A stretch of 64,000 bases of DNA from contig NZ_UNRG01000001.1 in NCBI RefSeq assembly GCF_900537115.1, forward strand, positions 435,121 through 499,120. The letters are read 5' to 3'. A model generated the notes under the pieces. That model did no database searches and was not told the DNA's origin. It saw nothing but the letters and a program-made list of their open reading frames with translations. The stretch comes from Arthrobacter sp. Alg241-R88 (lineage in GTDB: Bacteria; Actinomycetota; Actinomycetes; Actinomycetales; Micrococcaceae). This document shows positions 1-8,541 of the stretch, one piece after another (position 1 is the first letter of the stretch; each line of letters opens with the position of its first letter). The position numbers and the translations under genes were made by a program.

Positions 1-1077
1 GTCGTTATGGATACCTCCGGGGTTGACGTGGTTTCAGCCAGTTTCGTCCGGGGCAATCCGCCGGACATCGCACTTGCGAACTACAACATGGAAACGGCCA
101 GGTTCGTGCAGCGCGGCGCGCTGAGTGACCTGTCCGGAACGCAGGCCTCAACCCGTATCCGGAAGGACCTGCAACCTCTGATGGACCAGTACGGCTCGTA
201 TCCAGGCCGGACCAGCGCACTGCCGTACTCGATCATGGCGTCGTCCGTCATCTACAACAAGGAGATCTTCGCTGCGCACGGCATCGATGTGCCTAAGACC
301 TGGAGCGATCTCATCGCGGCGTGTGACGCCCTGAAAGCCGCCGGGGTGACGCCGTTCTACGCAACGTGGAAGGACGACTGGACGGTTGCCCAAGGTTGGT
401 TTGACTACTCTGTGGGCGGCCAGCTCGACACCATCGACTTCTTCCACAAGCTTTCTGAAGCAGGCACGGAGGTCGGGCCGGATTCACCGGCGTCATTCGA
501 AAAGGACTTTCAACAGCCCGTCGCGAAAATGCTGGAACTGGCGGGCAGCTATGTCAACAAAGACGCCGCGAGCCGAGCTTATGGCGACGGCAACCTTGCG
601 TTTGCACAAGGTAAGGCAGCAATGTATCTGCAGGGCCCGTGGGCTTTCGGCGAGATCGCGAAGAGTGCTCCCGATCTCCAGCTCGGAACCTTTCCGCTGC
701 CGATGACGGACAATCCCGATGACCTGCGCGTCCGGGTCAATGTGGATCTAGCCGCCTGGATTCCCGAAGGATCCAAGCACAAGGACGCTGCACGCGACTT
801 CCTCGAGTACCTCTACCAGCCGGAAGTCATCGAAGCGTACAACAAGTCGCAGCTGGGCTTCACGCCCACCATCGATGCCGCCGGAGCTCCGGACCCGCGG
901 ATCGAGGGGATGGTCGAGTACTACGAAAAGGGCCAGGTCTATCAGGGTCCGTCGGTGCTGGTGCCGCGCACTATCCCCATTATGAATCACGTCCAGGCGC
1001 TCGTGTTGGGCGCAGATCCTGCAGCCACCTTCCGCACACTCGACGCAGACTGGGCGCGTCTGGCGTTCCGCCAGTAA
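1..1077 (+). CDS. Sugar ABC transporter substrate-binding protein (5' end outside window)
   Basis: The reading frame is open from base 1, so the N-terminus, including the expected lipoprotein signal peptide, lies upstream. The visible ~358 residues look like an extracellular solute-binding protein of the carbohydrate type (SBP_bac_1/8): a periplasmic-like fold with an internal 'SVIYNKEIF' segment, a ligand-binding 'GKAAMYLQGPWA' stretch near residue 200 and a helix-rich C-lobe. It would capture a sugar outside the membrane and deliver it to the two permeases that follow. The next gene begins 22 bp downstream, consistent with one operon. No ATPase gene is visible; related actinobacterial sugar importers often share an MsiK-type ATPase encoded elsewhere (family knowledge). 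The ligand is inferred only from the neighbouring alpha-glucosidases. Confidence 0.9.
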   Translation, partial: VVMDTSGVDVVSASFVRGNPPDIALANYNMETARFVQRGALSDLSGTQASTRIRKDLQPLMDQYGSYPGRTSALPYSIMASSVIYNKEIFAAHGIDVPKTWSDLIAACDALKAAGVTPFYATWKDDWTVAQGWFDYSVGGQLDTIDFFHKLSEAGTEVGPDSPASFEKDFQQPVAKMLELAGSYVNKDAASRAYGDGNLAFAQGKAAMYLQGPWAFGEIAKSAPDLQLGTFPLPMTDNPDDLRVRVNVDLAAWIPEGSKHKDAARDFLEYLYQPEVIEAYNKSQLGFTPTIDAAGAPDPRIEGMVEYYEKGQVYQGPSVLVPRTIPIMNHVQALVLGADPAATFRTLDADWARLAFRQ

Positions 1078-1099
1078 CGCTCACAAGGGAGCCAGATAC

Positions 1100-2011
1100 A
1101 TGTCCATCACCACAGCAACAAGACCGGGGCAGGACCGCCCGCAGACCCGCAGAAAGCGGCGGGTCGAACCGATCTTCTACCTTTTCCTCCTGCCAAGCCT
1201 CGTCCTCTTTACCCTGGCGATCACGGTTCCGGGCCTTGTTGGCATCTTCTTCAGCTTCACGAACTCCATCGGAATCGGCGACTGGGAGTTCGTCGGACTG
1301 ACCAACTATGTTGCAATTTTCAGCGATCCTGCCATTCTGCAGAGCTATCTGTTCACGTTCGGATTCTCGATCGTCACCGTGCTCGTAGTGAACGTCATCG
1401 CTTTCCTTCTCGCCGTGGGGCTCACGTCGCAGATCCGCATGAAAACCGCGTTGCGGACCATCTTCGTCATCCCCATGGTGGTCTCCGGCATCATCATCGC
1501 GTATGTTTTCAATTTCCTGTTCTCGAACTCGCTGCCCTCCGCAGGTGCGGCAGCCGGGATTTCCTGGCTGGAGACGAGCCTCCTGGCAAACCCTGACCTT
1601 GCCTGGGTCGCCATCGTGGTGGTTACCGCCTGGCAGGCGGTGCCCGGGGCGCTGCTGATCTATATCGCCGGACTCGTCTCGATCCCCGGGGAAGTGTATG
1701 AAGCCGCGGACATCGATGGCGCGAGCAAGTTCCAGCAGCTCCTGAAAATCACCGCTCCGCTCGTGGCCGGCTATGTGGTGATCAACATCATTCTCGGATT
1801 CAAGGGCTTCCTCAACGCTTACGACATCATCGTCGGCCTCACCAACGGCGGCCCGGGCACCTCAACACGAAGCATCGCGATGACCGTCATCGCTGGCTTC
1901 AATGGCGGCGACTATGCCTACCAGATGGCCAACGCGACCATCTTCTTCGTCGTCGCTGTCCTCATATCTCTCCTGCAGCTTTCGCTGACTCGCGGACGGA
2001 ACACACTCTGA
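1100..2011 (+). CDS. Sugar ABC transporter permease, MalF type
   Basis: 303-residue inner-membrane permease of the binding-protein-dependent transport family. After a short basic N-terminus there are about six hydrophobic segments. The cytoplasmic EAA loop that docks the ATPase is clear near residue 200 ('EAADIDGASKFQQL' followed by 'ITAP'). A GGGAG-type ribosome-binding site lies about 10 bp upstream of the ATG. It should form a heterodimeric channel with the next gene, whose start overlaps this stop codon by one base (TGATG), indicating translational coupling. The substrate is probably an alpha-glucoside or maltooligosaccharide given the downstream GH13 genes, but the permease sequence does not show this. 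Confidence 0.93.
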   Translation: MSITTATRPGQDRPQTRRKRRVEPIFYLFLLPSLVLFTLAITVPGLVGIFFSFTNSIGIGDWEFVGLTNYVAIFSDPAILQSYLFTFGFSIVTVLVVNVIAFLLAVGLTSQIRMKTALRTIFVIPMVVSGIIIAYVFNFLFSNSLPSAGAAAGISWLETSLLANPDLAWVAIVVVTAWQAVPGALLIYIAGLVSIPGEVYEAADIDGASKFQQLLKITAPLVAGYVVINIILGFKGFLNAYDIIVGLTNGGPGTSTRSIAMTVIAGFNGGDYAYQMANATIFFVVAVLISLLQLSLTRGRNTL

Positions 2012-2922
2012 TGACCACACCATCCACCCTCACCGCCGGGGATATCTACCGCACCGAACCAGCACCTGCCGAAACCGGACGACGACGCGCAGGTTTGAAG
2101 GTAGAGCGGGTGAACTGGCCGGCTACCACCATCCTGGTTCTCTGTGCGGTCACTGTACTGCTTCCGCTGTACGTGACGCTCTCCATGGCCTTCAAAACCC
2201 AGGGGCAGGCTGTGGACGGCAACGCATTTTCATTCCCTGCGCCGCTAAGCATTGACGGCTTCGTTCAGGCGTGGACCTTGACCAACTTCCCCGTCGGCGC
2301 CGCAATGTCGTTGCTGGTGACGGCAGGGACCGTGGCCGCGACGATCGTGCTAGCCGCGTTCGCCTCGTACGCAATCGTGCGCAACTGGGAACGCAAGTTG
2401 TTCCGGTACTCCTTCTACTATCTGCTCGCAGCGATGTTCATCCCGTTTCCGGTCGTCGCGCTGCCGCAGATCCAGTTGACCGGCCGCCTGGGCCTGGATA
2501 ATCCGCTGGGCGTGATTCTCCTCGCCACGATGTTCCAGTTGAGCTTCAGCGTGCTGCTGTTCACGGCATTCTTGCGCTCGATCCCGATGGAACTGGAAGA
2601 GAGCGCCCGCATTGACGGCGCTACCACCTGGCAGACGTTCTGGAAACTGATTTTTCCGCTGCTGGCGCCGATGAGCGCCACGGTGGGCATCTTCGCCTTC
2701 CTCTACGCCTGGAATGACTTCATGATGCCTTCCTTGATCATCTCCGACCCGGCGCTGCAAACCCTTCCAGTGCGGCAGAACCTGTTCCAGACCCAGTTCA
2801 GCAACAACTACCACGTTTCCTTTGCGTCCTACCTGATGGCCATGGCTCCGGCCATCGTGGCATATCTCTTTACCCAGCGGTGGGTTATGGCAGGCGTTAC
2901 CCAGGGCGCCGTCAAGGGCTGA
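2011..2922 (+). CDS. Sugar ABC transporter permease, MalG type
   Basis: 303-residue second permease of the importer. It has a ~35-residue cytoplasmic leader, a first membrane helix around residues 35–60 and about five further helices. The EAA motif appears as 'EESARIDGATTWQTF' followed by 'IFPLLAP' near residues 195–220, typical of MalG/LacG partners. The ATG overlaps the upstream stop by one base. The C-terminus ends in the usual 'GAVKG' pattern of this subfamily. Fewer than 100 bp separate it from the first alpha-glucosidase, so uptake and hydrolysis are probably co-transcribed. Confidence 0.93.
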   Translation: MTTPSTLTAGDIYRTEPAPAETGRRRAGLKVERVNWPATTILVLCAVTVLLPLYVTLSMAFKTQGQAVDGNAFSFPAPLSIDGFVQAWTLTNFPVGAAMSLLVTAGTVAATIVLAAFASYAIVRNWERKLFRYSFYYLLAAMFIPFPVVALPQIQLTGRLGLDNPLGVILLATMFQLSFSVLLFTAFLRSIPMELEESARIDGATTWQTFWKLIFPLLAPMSATVGIFAFLYAWNDFMMPSLIISDPALQTLPVRQNLFQTQFSNNYHVSFASYLMAMAPAIVAYLFTQRWVMAGVTQGAVKG

Positions 2923-3015
2923 GGCTTGTCACTGGCAGGCCAGCCCGCAGCGAGCAAAAACGCAAGCAAATTCAGCATGCACGCAAAAACTCCAGCCCCA
3001 GAAAGGGGAAACCGT

Positions 3016-4695
3016 TTGTCCATCATTTCGAGCCAGACGCCCGATGCCGACACCTGGTCCACATCCGCCAGCAATTGGTGGCGCCAGGCTGCGGTTTACC
3101 AGATCTACCCGCGCAGTTTCGCCGATTCGAACGGGGACGGGATCGGGGACCTGAACGGCATCACCGGGAAGGTGCCGTACTTGAAAAGCCTTGGTATCGA
3201 CGCCGTGTGGCTTAGTCCGTTCTACCCCTCCGCGCTGGCTGACGGCGGCTACGACGTTGATGACTACCGCGACGTTGATCCCAGGATCGGCAGCCTGGCG
3301 GATTTCGATAAGATGACCGCGGCTCTGCATGCCGGGGGCATCAAAGTGATAGTGGACATTGTCCCGAACCACTCCTCCAACCGGCACGTCTGGTTCCAGG
3401 AAGCCTTGGCTGCGCCGAAGGGTTCACCTGCCCGCCAGCGGTACCATTTCCGGGACGGCAAGGGCGGCAAAGGCGAACTGCCGCCGTCCGACTGGACAGC
3501 AGCTTTCGGCGGGCCGGCCTGGACCCAGGTGGACGACGGGCAGTGGTACCTGCACACCTTTACCCCGGAGCAGCCGGATTGGAATTGGGACAACCCTGAG
3601 GTCCGTGAGGACTTCCTCAAGACCTTGCGCTTCTGGGCTGACCGGGGGGTGGACGGCTTCCGCGTTGACGTGGCCAACCTTCTGGTCAAGGACCTCCGTT
3701 CCGAACTGCCCAGTAGGCAGGAACTGGATGCCATGGACCGTTCCTCCGGGACCCACCCGCTCATGGACCGCGACGAAGTCCACGAGATCTATGCCGAATG
3801 GCGCAAGGTATTCAACGAATATGACCCGCCGCGCTTTGCTGTGGCGGAGGCCTGGGTGGAGACGGCCTCTCGGCGGGCCAAGTACGCCTCCCCTGAAGGC
3901 CTGGGCCAGGCTTTCAGTTTCGACCTGCTCATGGCCGATTTCAACGCCAGCCAGTTCCGCGCCATCATCACCGACAACCTCGAACAGGCCCGCCTCACCG
4001 GCTCCACCACCACCTGGGTATTTTCCAACCATGACGTCACGCGCCACGCCACCCGTTACGGCCTCGAACCGCTCAACGGGCGGCCGGGGAAACCGGGGGT
4101 GGACTGGGTCAAAGCGGGCGGTCCCCGTCAAGCACTGGACGTCGAAGGAGGCATCCGCCGAGCCAAGGCCGCCACGTTGCTCATGCTCGCCCTTCCCGGC
4201 TCCGCGTACCTCTATCAGGGCGAGGAACTGGGCCTGCACGAGGTGGCGGACATCCCCGCTGACCGGCGCCAGGACCCGTCGTTCTTCCGGGGCGCGGAGT
4301 ACGACGGCCTGGGCCGGGACGGCTGCCGGGTTCCCCTGCCTTGGGAACCCTCCGGACCTTCCTTCGGTTTCGGTGCCAACGGTGCCCATCTGCCTCAGCC
4401 GGACTGGTTCGCCGGATACGCAGCCAGCACGCAGGAGGCGGACAACGCCTCAACCCTGAATCTCTACCGCAAAGCCTTGGCATTGCGGCACGAACTTCAG
4501 GGCGCCGAGACCCTGGAATGGAAAGACGACGGGAACGAACAGGTGCTGGAGTTTGTGCGCCCAGGAGGCTGGCACGTCGTTGCGAACTTCGGTACCGCCG
4601 CCATCGAACTTCCTGAAGGCAAGGTCCTGATCTCCAGCGCCGGGATCGAAAGCGGCAAACTCCCGGGCGAGGCAACCGCCTGGTTCAGGGCCTAA
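3016..4695 (+). CDS. Alpha-glucosidase, glycoside hydrolase family 13 (first paralog)
   Basis: Predicted intracellular GH13 enzyme hydrolysing terminal alpha-glucosidic bonds of imported oligosaccharides. With the TTG start at 3016 it is 559 residues. The opening 'NWWRQAAVYQIYPRSF' is typical of GH13 oligo-1,6-/alpha-glucosidases. The catalytic set is intact: nucleophile Asp ('DGFRVDVA', ~residue 218), acid/base Glu ('AVAEAW', ~278) and transition-state Asp ('FSNHD', ~340). The frame extends upstream to a TTG at 2926, but a GAAAGGGG ribosome-binding site at 3001–3008 sits 7 bp from TTG 3016, and family homology begins just after it. It is closely similar over its whole length to the next gene. 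Specificity (alpha-1,4 versus alpha-1,6, or sucrose) cannot be read from these motifs. Confidence 0.92.
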   Translation: MSIISSQTPDADTWSTSASNWWRQAAVYQIYPRSFADSNGDGIGDLNGITGKVPYLKSLGIDAVWLSPFYPSALADGGYDVDDYRDVDPRIGSLADFDKMTAALHAGGIKVIVDIVPNHSSNRHVWFQEALAAPKGSPARQRYHFRDGKGGKGELPPSDWTAAFGGPAWTQVDDGQWYLHTFTPEQPDWNWDNPEVREDFLKTLRFWADRGVDGFRVDVANLLVKDLRSELPSRQELDAMDRSSGTHPLMDRDEVHEIYAEWRKVFNEYDPPRFAVAEAWVETASRRAKYASPEGLGQAFSFDLLMADFNASQFRAIITDNLEQARLTGSTTTWVFSNHDVTRHATRYGLEPLNGRPGKPGVDWVKAGGPRQALDVEGGIRRAKAATLLMLALPGSAYLYQGEELGLHEVADIPADRRQDPSFFRGAEYDGLGRDGCRVPLPWEPSGPSFGFGANGAHLPQPDWFAGYAASTQEADNASTLNLYRKALALRHELQGAETLEWKDDGNEQVLEFVRPGGWHVVANFGTAAIELPEGKVLISSAGIESGKLPGEATAWFRA

Positions 4696-4730
4696 GGCGA
4701 CGTCCAGCCCAGGCAACGCGGCGTTGTCTG

Positions 4731-4760
4731 TTGACGTTCGCCTCGTTGCCCGCACATACT
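4731..4760 (+). promoter_or_regulatory. Candidate sigma70-type promoter for the second alpha-glucosidase
   Basis: TTGACG (4731–4736) and CATACT (4755–4760) are separated by 18 bp, about 40 bp before the GTG start. This would give the second GH13 gene its own transcript. It is identified by pattern only. Confidence 0.45.
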
Positions 4761-4773
4761 GGTCGACAAGATA

Positions 4774-4788
4774 ATTTAGATGCTAAAT
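4774..4788. promoter_or_regulatory. Candidate operator: perfect 15-bp inverted repeat
   Basis: ATTTAG-ATG-CTAAAT is a perfect dyad with 6-bp arms and a 3-bp centre, lying just downstream of the candidate -10 box and directly before the ribosome-binding site of the second GH13 gene. An AT-rich dyad is conspicuous in this GC-rich DNA. It could bind a regulator or act in mRNA. The usual LacI-type CG centre is absent. Confidence 0.35.
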
Positions 4789-4800
4789 AAAAGGAGTGTT

Positions 4801-6513
4801 GTGAGCACTACCGCCACCTTGGCAACCCTGTCCGATTCCGACCACCTGGCCGACCCGAACTGGTGGCGCCAGGCCTCCGTGTACCAGATCTACCCCCGGA
4901 GTTTTTCAGACTCCAACGGTGATGGCATCGGTGACCTCAAGGGCATCACCGCCAAAGTGCCTTACCTGAAGTCGCTGGGAATCGACGCCGTGTGGCTTAG
5001 CCCGTTCTACCCCTCAGCCTTGGCGGACGGCGGCTACGACGTGGATGACTACCGCGACGTGGACCCCAAGCTCGGCACGCTTGCGGACTTTGACGAGATG
5101 GCGGACGCGCTGCACGGGGCCGGCATCAAGCTGATCGCCGACATCGTTCCCAACCACTCCTCGGACAGGCACAAATGGTTCCAGGAAGCTCTTGCCGCGC
5201 CCAAGGGATCACCTGCCCGGGACCGCTACATCTTCCGCGACGGCAAGGGCCCCAACGGGGAGTTCCCGCCGTCAGACTGGGACTCCGTCTTTGGCGGCCC
5301 GGCCTGGGAGCGCATCACTGAATCGGACGGCACCCCCGGCCAGTGGTACATGCACATTTTTGCCAAGGAACAGCCGGACTTGAACTGGTCCAACCGCGAA
5401 ATCCGCGAGGACTTCCTCAAGACCCTGCGGTTCTGGTCCGACCGGGGCGTTGACGGGTTCCGGGTGGACGTGGCCCATGCCCTCACCAAGGACCTCACCG
5501 AGCCCCTGCTGTCCAAACTGGAACTGAGCCAGCTCAACACCGGGGTGGACGGCTTCGACGACGGCACCCACCCCTTCTGGGACAGGGACGAAGTCCACGA
5601 GATCTACGCCGAATGGCGCGAGGTGTTCAACGAGTACAACCCGCCGCGCACCGCCGTCGCTGAAGCATGGGTCCACGCAACCCGCCGTGCCCGCTACGCC
5701 AGCCCGCAGGGGCTGGGCCAGGCCTTCAACTTCGATTTGCTGCAGGCGGACTTTGACGCCGCCGAGTACAAGGAGATCATCACCCGTAACCTTGCCGAAG
5801 CGGCCGCCACCGGCGCCTCGTCCACCTGGGTATTTTCCAACCACGACGTGGTCCGCCACGCCACCCGCTACGGCCTGCCCCAGGTGTCCAAGGGCAAGGA
5901 ACGCACCAAGGGCCAGGACGGCAAGGACTGGCTGCTGGCCGGCGGCCCCAAGGAAGAACTGGACGTGGAGCTCGGTGAACGCCGTGCCCGCGCCGCCACT
6001 TTGCTGATGCTGGCCGTCCCCGGTTCCGCCTACCTGTACCAGGGCGAGGAACTCGGGCTGCAGGAAGTCGCCGAAATTCCCGAATCGGAGCGCCAGGACC
6101 CCTCCTTCTTCCGCAACAAGGGCGTGGAAGTCGGCCGTGACGGCTGCCGTGTGCCGCTGCCCTGGAAGGTGGAGGGAACCTCCTTCGGCTTCGGCGACGG
6201 CGGCGCGCACCTGCCGCAGCCGGACTGGTTCAGCAAGTATGCCGTTGAGGCACAGGATGGCACCAAGGGCTCCACGCTGGAGCTCTACCGCGCCGCCCTG
6301 AAGCTGCGCCGCGAACTGCAGACCGACGAAGAGCTGGAATGGGTCGAGACCGGCAACCCGGATGTCCTGCACTTCCGCCGCCCCAACGGCTGGCAGTCAG
6401 TGACCAACTTCGGGGACACCGCCGTGGACCTTCCGGCCGGAACGGTCCTGGTCAGCAGCGCCCCCCTCGAGGACGGCGAGCTGCCTGCCAACACCACGGC
6501 ATGGCTGCGCTAA
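4801..6513 (+). CDS. Alpha-glucosidase, glycoside hydrolase family 13 (second paralog)
   Basis: 570-residue GH13 enzyme from the GTG at 4801, preceded by an AAAAGGAG ribosome-binding site; an in-frame ATG at 4780 lies inside the dyad and lacks such a site. It opens with 'NWWRQASVYQIYPRSF' and has an intact catalytic triad: Asp ~223 ('DGFRVDVA'), Glu ~288 ('AVAEAW') and Asp ~349 ('FSNHD'). It is a tandem paralog of the preceding gene, with short insertions such as 'ESDGTPG' near residue 175 and a longer charged loop near residue 365. Two catalytically complete copies suggest divided specificity or dosage rather than decay. It should be cytoplasmic, as no signal peptide is visible. Confidence 0.92.
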   Translation: MSTTATLATLSDSDHLADPNWWRQASVYQIYPRSFSDSNGDGIGDLKGITAKVPYLKSLGIDAVWLSPFYPSALADGGYDVDDYRDVDPKLGTLADFDEMADALHGAGIKLIADIVPNHSSDRHKWFQEALAAPKGSPARDRYIFRDGKGPNGEFPPSDWDSVFGGPAWERITESDGTPGQWYMHIFAKEQPDLNWSNREIREDFLKTLRFWSDRGVDGFRVDVAHALTKDLTEPLLSKLELSQLNTGVDGFDDGTHPFWDRDEVHEIYAEWREVFNEYNPPRTAVAEAWVHATRRARYASPQGLGQAFNFDLLQADFDAAEYKEIITRNLAEAAATGASSTWVFSNHDVVRHATRYGLPQVSKGKERTKGQDGKDWLLAGGPKEELDVELGERRARAATLLMLAVPGSAYLYQGEELGLQEVAEIPESERQDPSFFRNKGVEVGRDGCRVPLPWKVEGTSFGFGDGGAHLPQPDWFSKYAVEAQDGTKGSTLELYRAALKLRRELQTDEELEWVETGNPDVLHFRRPNGWQSVTNFGDTAVDLPAGTVLVSSAPLEDGELPANTTAWLR

Positions 6514-6544
6514 TGTCCCCGTGCCTTCCGGGGAGGCCGGCCTG

Positions 6545-7486
6545 ATGCAGGAACTGATTTATGGCTGCATGGGCCTGGGTGGCAGCTGGTCCGACGAGCC
6601 GCATGCCGGCGAGCATGTGGACGAGGCCGCTGCCGCCGTCGAGGCCGCGCTGGATGCCGGTATCACGCTGTTCGACCACGCGGACATCTACCGCAGCGGC
6701 AAGTCGGAGGCCGTCTTCGGCGAGGTGCTGAGCGCCACGCCGGGCCTCCGGGACCGCATCCGGCTTCAGACCAAGTGCGGCATCAGGCTGAACGAGCGCG
6801 GCCTGCAGACGCACTACGACCTCAGCCGTGAGGCCATCCTGGAGCGGGTCAACGAAAGCCTGAAGCGGCTGCGGACGGACTATGTGGACATCCTCCTGCT
6901 GCACCGCCCGGACCCCCTGGCGGACCCTGCGGAGGTGGCCGCCGCCGTCGGGCAGCTGATGGCGGAAGGCAAGGTCCGGCAGCTGGGGGTGTCCAACATG
7001 TCCGGGGCGCAGATCGAGGCGCTGCAGGACCGGCTGGAAACTCCGGTGGTGGCAAACCAGCTGGAGATGAGCCTGCTCAAGCGGGCATGGTTGGAAAGCC
7101 AGGTGCTGGTCAACCACGCCGAGCACCTGGACTACAGCTTCCCGCACGGCACTCTGGAATACTGCACCCGGAACTCGATCACCCTGCAGGCCTACGGCTC
7201 TCTGGCCCGCGGCCTCTACACGGGGGCGGAAGCGGACGGCTCGACGTCGGCCGAAGCCGCCACGGGGGAACTGGTGTTGGAGCTGGCCGGGAGGTACGGC
7301 AGTTCGGGCGAGGCAGTCCTGCTGGGATGGCTGATGAAGCACCCGGCGGGCATCGCCCCGGTGATCGGGACGGTCAACCCCGGACGGATCCGTGCGTGTG
7401 CGGACGCTTCTCGCGTGGCACAGGAAATGAGCCGGGCCGACTGGTACCAGCTGTGGGTGACGGCGCGGGGCAGCAACATCCCCTGA
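6545..7486 (+). CDS. Aldo/keto reductase
   Basis: 313-residue NADPH-dependent oxidoreductase of the AKR superfamily, closest in style to the YdhF group. The catalytic tetrad is visible: Asp44 and Tyr49 ('FDHADIY'), Lys77 ('QTKCG') and His120 ('LLLHRPDP'). The C-terminal 'PVIGTVNPGRI' stretch matches the cofactor-binding end of the barrel. The start ATG at 6545 has GGGGAGG 8 bp upstream; an upstream in-frame GTG at 6521 lacks support. It follows the second alpha-glucosidase by ~30 bp and is probably the last gene of the sugar operon, so a role in reducing a sugar-derived carbonyl is possible but unproven. Confidence 0.88.
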   Translation: MQELIYGCMGLGGSWSDEPHAGEHVDEAAAAVEAALDAGITLFDHADIYRSGKSEAVFGEVLSATPGLRDRIRLQTKCGIRLNERGLQTHYDLSREAILERVNESLKRLRTDYVDILLLHRPDPLADPAEVAAAVGQLMAEGKVRQLGVSNMSGAQIEALQDRLETPVVANQLEMSLLKRAWLESQVLVNHAEHLDYSFPHGTLEYCTRNSITLQAYGSLARGLYTGAEADGSTSAEAATGELVLELAGRYGSSGEAVLLGWLMKHPAGIAPVIGTVNPGRIRACADASRVAQEMSRADWYQLWVTARGSNIP

Positions 7487-7490
7487 CCTC

Positions 7491-7550
7491 CCCAACTGGG
7501 TAGCAGCAAGTGCCGTTTTGGAGCCCCATAACGACACTTGCCGCTCCCTG
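7491..7550. repeat. Palindromic intergenic element, copy A (degenerate)
   Basis: Begins CCCAACTGGGTAGCAG five bases after the aldo/keto reductase stop, with an imperfect inverted arm containing AACGACACTTGC. It is the same family as the elements at 45014–45079 and 55424–55489, but the right arm is mismatched and its terminal bases are missing. The rest of the 7487–7651 interval shows nothing else definable. Confidence 0.7.
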
Positions 7551-7651
7551 CTTTCATCAGGATTAAGTCATATGGGGTTTAGTTCGTATTGAACCTCACA
7601 AGCGGGCCGTTTTCTTCCTCGTGCTGCTTCCAAGACGGATACGGTAGATAC

Positions 7652-8515
7652 ATGACGTCTACCATCGCCACCGAGACCGTAAGGCCGGAACGCAATATCC
7701 CAGCAGAGATCGCCCGTTCATGGCTCCTTGTTAATGCCATGAAGACCGAGCTTTTTGACCAGTCGGCCGTGTCCCGCGCCGACTCGATCATCCTGGATAT
7801 TGAAGATGCCGTGGACCCTTCCCAAAAGGACCAGGCCCGGAACCACGTGATTGACTGGCTGACTGCAGGCGGCAAGGCCTGGGTCCGGATCAACGACGCC
7901 ACGAGCCCGTTCTGGGCAGACGATCTCGCGGGCCTCCGCGGCACGCCCGGCCTCCTTGGCGTCATGCTGGCCAAAACCGAATCCGCCGACCAGGTGACGG
8001 AAAGCTTCCACCGCATGGACGGCAAGACTCCCGTCATCCCTTTGGTGGAATCCGCCGTCGGCATCGAGGAAGCCAACCAGATCGCCAAGGCACAGGGCGC
8101 CTTCCGCCTTGCCTTCGGCTCCGGTGACTTCCGCCGCGACACCGGCATGGCCGCCACAGCCGAGGCCATGGCCTACCCGCGCGCCAAGCTCGTGGTAGCC
8201 AGCCGCGTCGGCAACCTGCCGGGCCCCATCGACGGCCCCACCGTTGGCACCAACCACCCCATCCTGCGGGAGCAAACCGGGATCACCGTGATGATGGGCA
8301 TGACCGGCAAGCTCTGCCTGGCCATCGACCAGACCCCCGTTATCAACGAGGTCATCAGCCCCACGCCGTCCGACGTCGCCTGGGCCACCGACTTCATGGC
8401 CGACTTCGAAGCCAACGGCCGCGTCATCCGTGACGGCTCCGACCTGCCCCGCCTGGGCCGCGCCGAGAAGATCATGAAGCTCGCGGTAGCCTTTGGGGTG
8501 CAGCCCGCGCTGTAG
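7652..8515 (+). CDS. HpcH/HpaI aldolase or citrate-lyase-beta-like CoA ester lyase
   Basis: 287-residue TIM-barrel enzyme of the HpcH/HpaI aldolase/CitE family, which cleaves or forms C–C bonds in acyl-CoA or hydroxy-acid substrates using a divalent metal. Visible hallmarks are 'SIILDIEDAV' near residues 45–54, 'WVRIND' near 77, 'IPLVESAVG' near 130 (metal-ligand Glu) and 'LAFGSGDF' near 152 (metal-ligand Asp). The ATG at 7652 is chosen because upstream codons encode a non-conserved cysteine-rich stretch; its ribosome-binding site is weak. No citrate lyase alpha or gamma partner is nearby, so it is a stand-alone CitE-like protein. The substrate is unknown. Confidence 0.85.
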   Translation: MTSTIATETVRPERNIPAEIARSWLLVNAMKTELFDQSAVSRADSIILDIEDAVDPSQKDQARNHVIDWLTAGGKAWVRINDATSPFWADDLAGLRGTPGLLGVMLAKTESADQVTESFHRMDGKTPVIPLVESAVGIEEANQIAKAQGAFRLAFGSGDFRRDTGMAATAEAMAYPRAKLVVASRVGNLPGPIDGPTVGTNHPILREQTGITVMMGMTGKLCLAIDQTPVINEVISPTPSDVAWATDFMADFEANGRVIRDGSDLPRLGRAEKIMKLAVAFGVQPAL

Positions 8516-8541
8516 CACCTACAATCATTTCAGGAGACCCC

